Assembly (NCBI GenBank): GCA_036704125.1
Contig: DATNQI010000096.1
Coordinates: forward strand, 62,001-126,000
Direction of reading: 5' to 3'
DNA from: Pantanalinema sp.
GTDB lineage: Bacteria; Cyanobacteriota; Sericytochromatia; S15B-MN24; UBA4093
Length of the DNA stretch: 64,000 bases
Part shown: piece by piece, positions 10,370-19,046 of the stretch
How positions within the stretch are numbered: position 1 is the first letter of the stretch
Layout of the letters: the number at the start of each line of letters is the position of its first letter
Notes under the pieces: model-generated
What the model was told of the DNA's origin: nothing
What the model saw: the letters and a program-made list of their open reading frames with translations, nothing else
The model's database searches: none
Program-made: the position numbers and the translations under genes

Positions 10370-11637
10370 GGCGTGGCGAGGATCCGATCCCACTCGGCGG
10401 CTGCCTGCTTGAGGGCCTCATCCGAGCCGAGCTGGCCGAGGGCGGCCCGCTGGAGGGCGTCGTTCATGGCCTTCTTGAGCTCGCTCTGGTGGGGCATGGG
10501 GGGCACCAGGAGCTCCGCGCGCTTGAGCTGCTCGGCGGCGATCTTGCGGGCCCGGTCCTCGACCGAGGCCGTCGCGCCCAGGGGGGTGAAGAAGGGATCG
10601 TCGGCGGCCTCGCGCGACGAGGGCAGGATGGCCGCGAGCTTGCAGAAGGCGAGCTGGTTGGCGGCGTTGGTCACGTGGGTCGCCAGCGCGATCGCATCCT
10701 CCTGGTTGCGGCTGGTGGTGGGCACCACCAGGTTCATGACCCCGACGCCCACCTTGCCGCTCTTGCCGGCGAGCTGCGGGGCCACGTCGACCTTCTCGTA
10801 CAGCTGGGGGGCGTTCTCGCGCACCTGCTTGAGGAACTGAGGGCCGGCGGGCAGGACGGCGGACTGGCCGGACTGGAAGCGATCGACGATCTCGCGGTTG
10901 TCGAGGCTAAGGGCCTCCTTGGGAAGGGTGCCCCTGGTGAACAGCCCGGTCCAGAAGGCGAAGGTGTCACGGCCCTCGGGGGTGTCGAAGGCGGCGTGCT
11001 TCTTGTCGGCGCTCAGGAGGGGGACCCCGTCGAGGGCGAAGAGCTCGAGGATGCGGTTGCCGTCGCCCAGGTTGGGGATGAACGGGAGCGCGCCCGCGGC
11101 CTTGAAGGCCGGGGCCTGCTCGGCGAGGGCGCGGTAGGTGCCGGGCAGGGTCTTGAGGCCGGCCTTGGCGAGCAGGTCCTTGTTGTAGATCGCCACCTGG
11201 GTCGAGAGGTACCAGGGCAGGCCGATCAGCTTGCCGTCGACGGTGGAGGCGTCGATCGCATACGGGAAGTAGCTGCGCTGCACGTCCTTGGGTACCTGCT
11301 TGGAGAGGTCCAGGAGAGCTCCCTTGCTCGCGAGGCGCTGGGCGAAGTCGGGGTTCAAGTTGACGAGATCCGGCGGGGTGCCGCCGCTGACCGACGAGAG
11401 GGTCTTGTCCTCGATGGCGTTGCCCGGCACGTCCACCCATTCGACCTTGACCCCCGGGTTCTGCTGCTCGAAGTCGGCGATGACGCCTTCGAGGTAGCCC
11501 GTGAAGGTGGGCTTGAGCGCCATGGTCCAGAATTCGACCTTGCGCCCGCCGTCGGAGGCCGGCTTGGAGCAGGCCGAGAGCGAAAAGGACAACGAGAGGG
11601 TGAGCGCGAGCGTCGCGGCGATCCGGGTTCGGGACAT
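10366..11637 (-). CDS. ABC sugar transporter substrate-binding lipoprotein
   Basis: Family 1 extracellular solute-binding protein of 423 aa that captures a sugar or oligosaccharide for the permease encoded next. The lipoprotein signal (MSRTRIAATLALTLSLSFSL, then the lipobox Cys in SACSKP) places it outside the inner membrane. The mature part opens with VEFWTMALKPTFTGYLEGV and GVKVEWVDVPG, typical of the UgpB/MalE group. The ATG has AGGAG 8 nt upstream and lies 5 nt after the stop of the PSP1 gene. The sugar cannot be told from the sequence. Confidence 0.9.
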   Translation of the reverse strand: MSRTRIAATLALTLSLSFSLSACSKPASDGGRKVEFWTMALKPTFTGYLEGVIADFEQQNPGVKVEWVDVPGNAIEDKTLSSVSGGTPPDLVNLNPDFAQRLASKGALLDLSKQVPKDVQRSYFPYAIDASTVDGKLIGLPWYLSTQVAIYNKDLLAKAGLKTLPGTYRALAEQAPAFKAAGALPFIPNLGDGNRILELFALDGVPLLSADKKHAAFDTPEGRDTFAFWTGLFTRGTLPKEALSLDNREIVDRFQSGQSAVLPAGPQFLKQVRENAPQLYEKVDVAPQLAGKSGKVGVGVMNLVVPTTSRNQEDAIALATHVTNAANQLAFCKLAAILPSSREAADDPFFTPLGATASVEDRARKIAAEQLKRAELLVPPMPHQSELKKAMNDALQRAALGQLGSDEALKQAAAEWDRILATP

Positions 11638-11642
11638 GTTGC

Positions 11643-12452
11643 TTACTCCTGCTGCGTCTTGGGGTGATCGCGTAGCTTCGAGACGGGGACCTCGACGACG
11701 AGGTCGTCGTTGATCTCGACCTTGACGGCCTCCTTCAGGACCACCTGCTCGATCACGTAGCCGGTGCCCTCGTCGGTGCGGACGCGGCTGCCGACCATCG
11801 GCAGCTCTTCCTTGATCTCGAGGTACATCTCGTGCTCGTACGACAGGCAGCACATCAGGCGGCCGCAAAGGCCGCTGATCTTGCTCGGGTTGAGGGGGAG
11901 GTTCTGGTCCTTGGCGAGCTTGATGGTGATGGGCGCGAACTCCTTGAGGAAGGTCGAGCAGCAGAGCTCGCGGCCGCAGGGGCCGACCCCGCCCATCAGG
12001 CCCGCCGCGTTGCGCACGCCGATCTGGCGCAGCTCGATGCGGGTGCGGCGGAAGGTGGTGGTGAGGTCCTTGAGCAGGGCCCTGAAGTCCACCCGGTTGT
12101 CGGCCGTGTAGAAGAAGGTCAGGCGGCTGTAGTCGAGCGTGTAGACGGTCTCGACGAGCTTCATGGGCAGGCCGTGGGCGGCGATCTTCTCGATGCCGAT
12201 CCCATGGGCGCGGACTTCCTCGCTCCACTTGCTGTCGAGCTGGAGCATGTCCTGGTCGGTCGCAAGGCGGATGAAGCGCACCGTCGGCATGGCGCCGTGC
12301 TCGTGGCGCACGGCGCTCGGCACCCCGATCACCGGCGAGCAGTCGAGGCCACGCTCGGTCTCGTACACCACGAAATCACCCCGGCTCAGCGAGTCGTCGG
12401 CCGGGGAGAGAAGGTGCAGATCGCCCGTTCGGGTACGGATCGCCGCGATCAA
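11643..12452 (-). CDS. ricT: PSP1-domain protein, RicT (YaaT) family
   Basis: A 269-aa protein of the PSP1 family. In Bacillus, RicT is part of a Y-complex with RicA and RicF that binds 4Fe-4S clusters and stimulates RNase Y cleavage and sporulation phosphorelay events. The conserved cysteine pattern is present: PCGRELCCSTFLKEF followed by GLCGRLMCCLSYE. The TTG start has AAGGA 9 nt upstream. It lies 30 nt after the DNA polymerase III delta' gene, the same neighbour order (holB then PSP1 gene) seen in Firmicutes. Whether ricA or ricF exist here is unknown. Confidence 0.85.
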   Translation of the reverse strand: MIAAIRTRTGDLHLLSPADDSLSRGDFVVYETERGLDCSPVIGVPSAVRHEHGAMPTVRFIRLATDQDMLQLDSKWSEEVRAHGIGIEKIAAHGLPMKLVETVYTLDYSRLTFFYTADNRVDFRALLKDLTTTFRRTRIELRQIGVRNAAGLMGGVGPCGRELCCSTFLKEFAPITIKLAKDQNLPLNPSKISGLCGRLMCCLSYEHEMYLEIKEELPMVGSRVRTDEGTGYVIEQVVLKEAVKVEINDDLVVEVPVSKLRDHPKTQQE

Positions 12453-12482
12453 GGCGCTTGGTCCTTTCTGTGATGACCCGGG

Positions 12483-13475
12483 CTAGCGGCCCGATCGCTC
12501 GAGGGCCGTCGGTTGAAGGTCGCCCGCGAGCACGGTCCAGAGGAGCTTGCCGTTGGCGTGACCCATCAGCTGGCGACGGGCGGCCTCGAGGCGCTTGATC
12601 ACCCGCAGCCAGTACCCGAGCGGAAGGTGTCGGTTGGTTGCGCGCGAGGCCTGCTCGGGTCGCGCGATCCAGTCGGGACGCCCAGTCTGCTGGTAGACCA
12701 TGATATCACGAACCTGGGCGATGAGGGCCTCGACGGCGAGCAGCTGGGTCTCGGCCTCCTCGCCGGCGAGGCGCTCGGCCTCCTGGATCGCGGCGGCGTA
12801 GGTGTCGGCGGCGAGCAGGGCGGGCTCGGGGAGGTCGCCGGACTTGGAAACGGCGAGCGCCCAGCCGATCCGGCCGTCCGAGATCCTCGCCAGGTGCTGG
12901 GCGCGATCGGGGGAGACCCCGTGCTCGGCCGTAAGCCACGGAGCGATCGCCTCGGGGGCGACCGGCCCGAAGAAGACGGGCTGGCAGCGCGAGACCAGGG
13001 TCGGCAGCACGTGGTCGAGGCTGGTGGCGACGAGGATCAGGACGGTGCCTGGCTGGGGCTCCTCGATGGTCTTGAGCAGGGTGTTGGCGCCCTGCACGTT
13101 GAGCAGCTCGGTGGGGATGACGTAGACCTTGTGGCGGGCACGGTAGGCCTTCCAGCCCGCCTCCTCGACCAGCTTGCGGACGTCCTCGACCGCGAAGACC
13201 TTCTTGCCCTCGCTGGGCCGCACGAAGCGCACGTCGGGGTGGTTGGAGTTGGCGATGGAGCGGCACTCGACGCAGGCGCCGCAGGCGTCACCGGCCTGGG
13301 GCTCGGTGCAGTTGAGGGCCTGGGCGAAGGCCAGGGCCGTGGCCGTCTTGCCCACCTGGGGTGGGCCGACGAAGAGGTAGGCGTGCGAAGGCTGGGCGAG
13401 GGCCGCGCGCAGCATGCGCACGGCCCTCGCCTGACCGACGATCCGGCTTAGGCTTCCGTCTCTTCCCGGTAGAAT
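12483..13475 (-). CDS. holB: DNA polymerase III subunit delta'
   Basis: Clamp-loader subunit that loads the sliding clamp at replication forks. Motifs: IVGQARAVRMLRAAL near the N-terminus, P-loop GPPQVGKTATA, the zinc-binding set CGACVEC, VYVIPTELLNVQGANTLLK and the sensor-1 SRC. The start is the odd point. No ATG, GTG or TTG lies upstream of the conserved IVGQ in this frame before the reading frame merges into the previous gene. An ATT at 13475-13473 follows a perfect AGGAGGAGG by 6 nt and would give 330 aa, the usual length. The next normal starts, GTG 13421 and ATG 13415, would delete IVGQ. The proposed start overlaps the end of the GGDEF-like gene by 28 nt. Confidence 0.85.
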   Translation of the reverse strand: MLPGRDGSLSRIVGQARAVRMLRAALAQPSHAYLFVGPPQVGKTATALAFAQALNCTEPQAGDACGACVECRSIANSNHPDVRFVRPSEGKKVFAVEDVRKLVEEAGWKAYRARHKVYVIPTELLNVQGANTLLKTIEEPQPGTVLILVATSLDHVLPTLVSRCQPVFFGPVAPEAIAPWLTAEHGVSPDRAQHLARISDGRIGWALAVSKSGDLPEPALLAADTYAAAIQEAERLAGEEAETQLLAVEALIAQVRDIMVYQQTGRPDWIARPEQASRATNRHLPLGYWLRVIKRLEAARRQLMGHANGKLLWTVLAGDLQPTALERSGR

Positions 13476-14404
13476 TGGAGGCCTCCTCCTGGGGTGGCGA
13501 AGCAGATGACGCGGCGGTTGCCGTCCTTGCGGGCGAGGTCCAGGCGGCGGGTCGCGAGCTGGACCAGGGCCCGGGGGCTGGTGGTCTCGAGGGTCGAGCT
13601 GACGCCCGAGATGGGCTCGAGGATGGGCGAGGTCGTGACCATCTTGCGGGTGAAGCGCTTGAGGACCTCGACGGCCGCCTCGGCCGAGGTGGACGGGAAG
13701 TAGAAGAGCAGGTCGAAGTTGTCCCAGCGCACGCCCCAGTCCGTCTGGCGGATCACCTGGCGAACGGCCTGACCGACCTCGGCGAAGAGCGCGTTCTGGT
13801 CCTCGGGGGCCATGGTGCGCGCGAGGGCCGCGAAGTTGTCGAGGCTGACGATGGCGACGGCACCCGTCTCCTTGGAGCGCACGAGGCGCTCGCACTCTTC
13901 GCGGAAGCGCTCGTTGAAGTACTGGCGGTTCCACAGACCGGTCAGCTTGTCGGTGGAGGTGCGCTTGGAGACCTCGTCGCCCAGCTGGACGGCGAGGGCC
14001 GCGAGGCCGAGCGGCGGGGCGATGACGCCCGAGAGGTGACGCAGGAAGTCCTCGCGGGAGCGATCGCCCGCGATCAGGAGCTGGCCGAAGGTCTGGCGAT
14101 TGGCCACGATGGCCTGGCGGTAGCCGGGCGGGATCATGGTGAACTCGGCGGGCTCGCGGGCGTAGTCCTCGACGTCGTGATCCGTGACGAAAGAGGAGAA
14201 CACCGCCTGGGCGTTGGCCGTGAGTGGCACCAGCCCGTCGGGGCTCGGCAGCCAGACCGCCGCGTCGACGCCCGGGGCGTTTGCCGCGAGCACGTCGCGC
14301 AGCGTCGTCTTGAGGAAGTCCCAGTTGGTGGTGGGGGGAATCCGGGTCGCGACCGCGACGAGATTTTGAAGGTCTTCTTGCGACAGGGGGGCCAGTGTTT
14401 CCAT
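13448..14404 (-). CDS. GAF-like sensor with degenerate GGDEF domain
   Basis: A 318-aa cytoplasmic protein. The first half (about residues 1-150) looks like a GAF-type sensor; the second half (about 160-318) is a GGDEF fold beginning TDKLTGLWNRQYFNERF. The catalytic signature is replaced by WDNFD, so it is unlikely to make cyclic-di-GMP and may instead bind a nucleotide or a partner. The ATG has GGAGGAG about 8 nt upstream. It is the first gene of an operon with holB, ricT and a sugar ABC transporter, behind a strong promoter. Confidence 0.8.
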   Translation of the reverse strand: METLAPLSQEDLQNLVAVATRIPPTTNWDFLKTTLRDVLAANAPGVDAAVWLPSPDGLVPLTANAQAVFSSFVTDHDVEDYAREPAEFTMIPPGYRQAIVANRQTFGQLLIAGDRSREDFLRHLSGVIAPPLGLAALAVQLGDEVSKRTSTDKLTGLWNRQYFNERFREECERLVRSKETGAVAIVSLDNFAALARTMAPEDQNALFAEVGQAVRQVIRQTDWGVRWDNFDLLFYFPSTSAEAAVEVLKRFTRKMVTTSPILEPISGVSSTLETTSPRALVQLATRRLDLARKDGNRRVICFATPGGGLQFYREETEA

Positions 14405-14526
14405 ATCCCTACTCCTCCAACTCGGCGGTCGTGTGCAAGGCGTTGATGTGATGCTACGGGACTGACCTGGTGGTGGTTGTGGACGGGTCACCAAATGATT
14501 AACAAAAGGATTCCCGGGTTGTGAGC

Positions 14527-14555
14527 ATATTAACTTACTTTGCGCGCCGTTTCAA
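14527..14555 (-). promoter_or_regulatory. Sigma-70-type promoter for the GGDEF-holB-ricT-ABC operon
   Basis: On the minus strand a TTGAAA box (14555-14550), a 17-nt spacer and TAATAT (14532-14527) form a near-consensus promoter. The leader to the ATG is about 115 nt. Confidence 0.8.
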
Positions 14556-14581
14556 GCAAGCTCGAGGTCCCGCCGCCCGCT

Positions 14582-14611
14582 CTGGCACCCGCCCGCAACG
14601 GGTGTTAAACT
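14582..14611 (+). promoter_or_regulatory. Possible murI promoter
   Basis: CTGGCA, an 18-nt spacer and TAAACT lie about 45 nt upstream of the murI start. The match to consensus is moderate. The divergent minus-strand promoter is 30-80 nt away. Confidence 0.45.
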
Positions 14612-14654
14612 GGTTCTACCTCCGCCCACTTGATCTCCACGAGGATTCACGCGC

Positions 14655-15470
14655 TTGTTGACCGCCGCACCCATTGGCCTCTACGATTCAGGGCTCGGCG
14701 GCCTGAGCGTCGCGCGCGAGGTCTTCAGGCAGCTGCCCCACGAGACGATCGCCTACATCGGGGACACGGCGCGCGTGCCCTACGGGGGGCGCTCGCCCGA
14801 GGAGCTCCTCGATTTCAACCGGGAGATCCTCGGGCTGCTCCTGGCGCAGGGGGTCAAGGCGGTGGTCGTCGCCTGCAACACCAGCTCGGCGATTGCCCTG
14901 CCGGTCCTGGACGCCGAGTGCCCGGTGCCCATCCTCGGCCTGATCGAAGCGGGAGCCCGCGCGGCCGCCTCCGGGGGCCGCCGGATCGGGATCATCGCCA
15001 CCGAGGCGACCATCCGCAGCCGCGCCCACCTGCGCGCCATCGAGGCCCTGGAGCAGCCCTGCGAGGTTTTCCCGCTCGCCTGCCCCAACCTGGTGCCCAT
15101 GATCGAGGCGGGCGTCTGGGAAGGCCCCGAGGCCGAGGCGACGGTCTTCGAGAGCCTCGCGCCCCTGCTCGACGCGAAGCTCGACACCTTGATCCTCGGC
15201 TGCACCCACTACCCCTTCGTGCGCGAGGTCATTCAGGGGATCCTGGGCGCCGGCGTCCGGCTGGTGGACCCGGCCGAGGAGGCCGTCCGCGCGCTGGGCG
15301 AGATTCTCGCGGCGAACGACCTGCTTTCGAGCGAGCGCCGCGGCCCCCACCGGATCATGGCCAGCGGCGATCCGGCCGACTTCGGCCACTCGGCAACGCG
15401 CCTGTTGGGCGACGTCATCGACCGGGTCGAGGGCATCCGGGTCAAGGAAGCCCTTCCGCTCGCCCGTTGA
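14655..15470 (+). CDS. murI: Glutamate racemase
   Basis: Makes D-glutamate for peptidoglycan from L-glutamate. The 271-aa protein has the two catalytic cysteines in VVACNTSSA (Cys74) and ILGCTHYP (Cys183), plus the N-terminal IGLYDSGLGGLSV and YIGDTARVPYG. The start is a TTG (followed by a second TTG) with GAGGAT about 9 nt upstream. It is a single-gene unit: divergent from the GGDEF operon and convergent with the NHL gene, whose stop lies only 6 nt away, leaving no room for a separate terminator. Confidence 0.95.
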   Translation: MLTAAPIGLYDSGLGGLSVAREVFRQLPHETIAYIGDTARVPYGGRSPEELLDFNREILGLLLAQGVKAVVVACNTSSAIALPVLDAECPVPILGLIEAGARAAASGGRRIGIIATEATIRSRAHLRAIEALEQPCEVFPLACPNLVPMIEAGVWEGPEAEATVFESLAPLLDAKLDTLILGCTHYPFVREVIQGILGAGVRLVDPAEEAVRALGEILAANDLLSSERRGPHRIMASGDPADFGHSATRLLGDVIDRVEGIRVKEALPLAR

Positions 15471-15476
15471 CCTGAC

Positions 15477-18400
15477 TCAGCGCACGCCGCGGATCCGGTT
15501 ATTTTCCGAGTCCGCCACCAGCAGCCGCCCCTGGCCGGGATCCGCCAGGATCGCCCCGGGTCCGCAGAGCATCGCCGCCCTCGCTGCCCCCCCGTCGTTG
15601 CCGAATCCACCTTGCTCGGGGAGGCCCGCCACGGTCCGGATGACGCCCGCCGAATCGATCGCTCGGATGCAGTGATTGCCGCTGTCCGCAACGTAGAGGG
15701 TCGAGCCGTCATACGAGAGCTTGGCAGGCATGGCAAGCCGTCCCTGATAGGCAGGTCCTTCGTCGCCGCCGTACCCCGATCCGAATCCCCCGGCGACCGT
15801 CCAGATCGTGCCGTCCGCTTCGATCCGGCGGATGGCGTGGTTCTGCTGGTCCGAAAGGTACAGCCGCCCTTCGGCGTCGCAGGCGAGGCCCGCAGGGGTC
15901 CCGATCCCGGTCGCGGTGGCCAGGCCCCCTTCGCCGTAGTAGCCTGCGTCGCCGTTGCCGGCGATCGTGCTGACGCGCTGGTCGGGTCCGATCCTTCGGA
16001 TCCGCCTGCCGTCGCTCTCGGCGACGAAGAGGGTGCCGCCTGGATCCAGGCAGAGCGCGACGGGTCGCGCGAGCTGGGCATCGACGGCCGGGCCTCCGTC
16101 GCCGCCCTGGCCCGGGTTCCCGTTGCCGATGACCGCCCTCAGCGTGCCGTCCGGATCCACGCGCCAGACCCGGTGAGAGTCGGCGCAGGCGACGTAGAGG
16201 CCGAGGCTGCCGACGGCCACGTCCGTCGTGCGGCCGAGCGATGCCTCGATTGCGGGCATGCCGTCGTGGGCGGGGCCATCGCTCGTGCCGTTGCCGGCGA
16301 CGGTGGTGATGATGCCGCTCGGGCTGATCTTGCGCACGCGGTTGTTGTAGCTGTCGGCGACGTAGAGATTGCCCGAGGCGTCCTTGGCGAGCCCGTCGGG
16401 GTGAAACAGCCGGGCCTGCTTGGCTTGAATGCCGTCCCCGCCGAAGTCGGTCGTCTCGTTCCCGATGGCGACCCTGAGGGCGTCGGTCGAAGGTCCCCAC
16501 TTCAGCGTGCGAATGCTCTCGACGGCGAAGACCCCCCCGTCGGGGGAGACCGCGACCTGTTCCGGACAGAAGTTCGAGAGCACCCCGGCCACGCCGCGTG
16601 CATCCAGATAGGCCATGCCGTTTTGGACCCTGCTCGATATCATCCCGGTCGAAAGATCGAGGGTCCGCAGGCGGTAGTTCTGCTGGCCGGAGAACCAGAA
16701 ATCCGCGAAGTAGAGCACCCCGTTTGGCCCGAGCGCCAGTCCCAGTGGGGTCACCGGGGTGCTGCCTGCCGGCCCGTCGCAGCCGTTCGAGGCGATGCCG
16801 TTGCCGGCGACGGTGGTGATCACCCCGTTCGCGTCGATGCGACGGATCCGGTGGTTGGCGAAATCCGAGACGTAGATCGCTCCTTGAGGATCGACGGCTA
16901 GCGCCCGGGGATCGTACAGCGTCGCCTGGTCCGCGGGACCTCCGTCCCCCAGATATCCGCTGCCCGGGCCTGCGACGGTGGCGACGAGGCCGCTGGGGTC
17001 GATCTTGCGGATCCTCGCGTTGTCGATGAAGTAGACGTCTCCCAGGTGATCGACGGCCAGGCCCTTCAGGTAGGAGATTCCCGCAAGGGGGGCCGATCCA
17101 CCGTCACCGGAAGTGGTCCCGCCGCCGTTGCCCGCGACATGGCTCAGCCCTTCGCCAGGGGCGTATCGATAGATACGGCTCATCGTGCCGATGTAGAGTC
17201 GACCCTGTTCATCGCAGGCGAGGCGGCGCAGGATGCCATTGTCCAGCTCCGCGGCGCTGACCAGCATGGTCGCTACCCCATCGGGCGTCACCATGACCAC
17301 CCCGTGGACCGTGGCGAGGTACTGAGCGCCCGATGGGGAGATGGCGATGTCGCTCCCCATGAGGGGCCAGTTATTGGCCTGCACGGCACCCACGAGCCGG
17401 TTGGTGCCCGCGATCGTCTCGATGAGGGCGTTCGCGAAGGGAGGCCCTTGGCCGGCGAGGGTGAAGCTCAGGTCGCTCGCGGCATGCGTGCCATTGACGA
17501 TGACCTCGATCGGCCCGCTCATGGCTCCCGGTGGGACGGTGACGGCGAGGCCGCCGGGCTGGGGGGTCGCGTTGAGCCCCGGGATCCCCCCGAAGTTCAC
17601 CTGGTTTTGGGCGGGGACCGTGTGAAAGCCGGTGCCGACGAGGGTGACGGTCTCGCCGGGGGCGCCACTCGCGGGGCTGAAGCCCGTGAGGCGAAGGGTG
17701 GGGTAGAAGGTGTCCTCGCTCTCGGCGCTGCTGCCCAGGACCGAGACTGTGAGGGGCCCGGCGAGCGCGTCGGTCGGAACGGTGACGACGAGGTGGGTCG
17801 GAGTCACCTCGGTGACGGTGCCGGGCGATCCGCCGAACCAGACCTCGTTGTGCGACAGGGTGGAGGGATCGAAGCCCGTGCCGCTCACCGTCAAGCTGGT
17901 GCCCGCATCCCCTTCCAGGCGCGAGAGCCCCTGGATCCTGACGGGCACCGTGAACAGGGGGCCGAGCGCTATCACGCTGCCGATCTGGAGGGTGGTCTGG
18001 CCCGAGGTGGCCCCGGCGGGGACGGTGACCTCCGCGGCGACGGCGCTCAGGCTGCTCGCGGTCTGGGGGGTGCCGTTGAAGCGCGCGACAGCAGTGTCCC
18101 CGGGGATGAACCCCTGCCCCGTGAAGCTCACCTGGGTGCCGGGATCGGCGCTCGGGGGAACGATGGCGGAGACGATCATGGGCATGCTGGCTCCGGTGCG
18201 CTCCCACGATCCGGTCGCGGTGTTGAAGCCCACGCTCGCGAGCGGATCCCGGCGCTCGGCGAGGCACGCCGCGACGATGCCCTTCACGCTCTCGAAGTCC
18301 GCGCCCGAGAGGCCCTCGACCGGAGCATAGGCGCTCCCCGATAGGCTTCCGAGCAACGCATCGAGTGAGAGGGTGCGCCCGGCATCTCGAAGCAGCGCCG

Positions 18401-18902
18401 CCCCGATGGCGAGCGCAGTCGAGGCGGGGCTCAGCCGGATCCCGCCGTTCGGCAAGTTGCTGCTGAGCGTGACCCAGCCGCCGCTTCGATACTTCGCGAT
18501 CGTCCGGATCCGAACGGCGGGATTCCCTGGCAAGTTGCCGCCGATGCCCTTCACCGCCTCCAGGTAATAGACCGCCGTCGGGTCGGGCCTGAAGCCGCGG
18601 GGCATCGCGAGCGCGAAGTTGCCGAGCGTGTCGGTCAGGCCCGTGACGGCCGTCTGGTTGCTGCCGGTGTTGATCAGCGAGACGGTCGCCCCCACGGCCA
18701 CCTCCTCGAGCGCTCCCTGCGCGCTGCGCGTCGCGAAGCTCACGCTGCCGTGAAGCCCCGGAGCCGGGCCCCCAACGTGTCCGAGCAGGTCAGGGGTGCC
18801 GCCGGGGGCGCTTCTGTTGCCGGTGCGGGGGAAGAGGAGGCCGGGCGGAAGGCACCCGGAAAGGAGCAAGCAGCAGGCAAGCAAGAGGGCGATGCGTCGC
18901 AT
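15477..18902 (-). CDS. Large IPT/TIG and NHL-repeat lipoprotein
   Basis: An 1141-aa surface protein. It starts with a lipoprotein signal (MRRIALLLACCLLLSGC). A Carboxypeptidase-regulatory-like region (about residues 50-150) is followed by three IPT/TIG beta-sandwich repeats (motifs such as VSFTGQGFIPGD, LTVSGTGFDP, VTLVGTGFHT), then about twelve NHL repeats of the form LYVADSYNNRVRKI, enough for two six-bladed propellers. Such proteins act in binding or adhesion; no catalytic residues were seen. The ATG has AAGGAGG about 9 nt upstream. The AT-rich 100 nt upstream, unlike the rest of the window, may hold its promoter. It is transcribed alone after the alaS terminator. Confidence 0.85.
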   Translation of the reverse strand: MRRIALLLACCLLLSGCLPPGLLFPRTGNRSAPGGTPDLLGHVGGPAPGLHGSVSFATRSAQGALEEVAVGATVSLINTGSNQTAVTGLTDTLGNFALAMPRGFRPDPTAVYYLEAVKGIGGNLPGNPAVRIRTIAKYRSGGWVTLSSNLPNGGIRLSPASTALAIGAALLRDAGRTLSLDALLGSLSGSAYAPVEGLSGADFESVKGIVAACLAERRDPLASVGFNTATGSWERTGASMPMIVSAIVPPSADPGTQVSFTGQGFIPGDTAVARFNGTPQTASSLSAVAAEVTVPAGATSGQTTLQIGSVIALGPLFTVPVRIQGLSRLEGDAGTSLTVSGTGFDPSTLSHNEVWFGGSPGTVTEVTPTHLVVTVPTDALAGPLTVSVLGSSAESEDTFYPTLRLTGFSPASGAPGETVTLVGTGFHTVPAQNQVNFGGIPGLNATPQPGGLAVTVPPGAMSGPIEVIVNGTHAASDLSFTLAGQGPPFANALIETIAGTNRLVGAVQANNWPLMGSDIAISPSGAQYLATVHGVVMVTPDGVATMLVSAAELDNGILRRLACDEQGRLYIGTMSRIYRYAPGEGLSHVAGNGGGTTSGDGGSAPLAGISYLKGLAVDHLGDVYFIDNARIRKIDPSGLVATVAGPGSGYLGDGGPADQATLYDPRALAVDPQGAIYVSDFANHRIRRIDANGVITTVAGNGIASNGCDGPAGSTPVTPLGLALGPNGVLYFADFWFSGQQNYRLRTLDLSTGMISSRVQNGMAYLDARGVAGVLSNFCPEQVAVSPDGGVFAVESIRTLKWGPSTDALRVAIGNETTDFGGDGIQAKQARLFHPDGLAKDASGNLYVADSYNNRVRKISPSGIITTVAGNGTSDGPAHDGMPAIEASLGRTTDVAVGSLGLYVACADSHRVWRVDPDGTLRAVIGNGNPGQGGDGGPAVDAQLARPVALCLDPGGTLFVAESDGRRIRRIGPDQRVSTIAGNGDAGYYGEGGLATATGIGTPAGLACDAEGRLYLSDQQNHAIRRIEADGTIWTVAGGFGSGYGGDEGPAYQGRLAMPAKLSYDGSTLYVADSGNHCIRAIDSAGVIRTVAGLPEQGGFGNDGGAARAAMLCGPGAILADPGQGRLLVADSENNRIRGVR

Positions 18903-19003
18903 GGCGGCAGTCCTCCTTCGTGTATCTATCAGTTAACGATATATCATTTTGAAATCAATAAGCTCCTTCTACCCTCTTCGATCCGAAAGATCACCCACGC
19001 CAA

Positions 19004-19031
19004 ACGGCCCCCCTCGCAGGAGGGGGGCCGT
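19004..19031 (-). terminator. Terminator downstream of alaS
   Basis: An 11-bp perfect stem ACGGCCCCCCT/AGGGGGGCCGT with a 6-nt loop starts 16 nt after the alaS stop. Only three T residues follow on the minus strand. Confidence 0.75.
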
Positions 19032-19046
19032 GGCGCGAAAAAGGAC

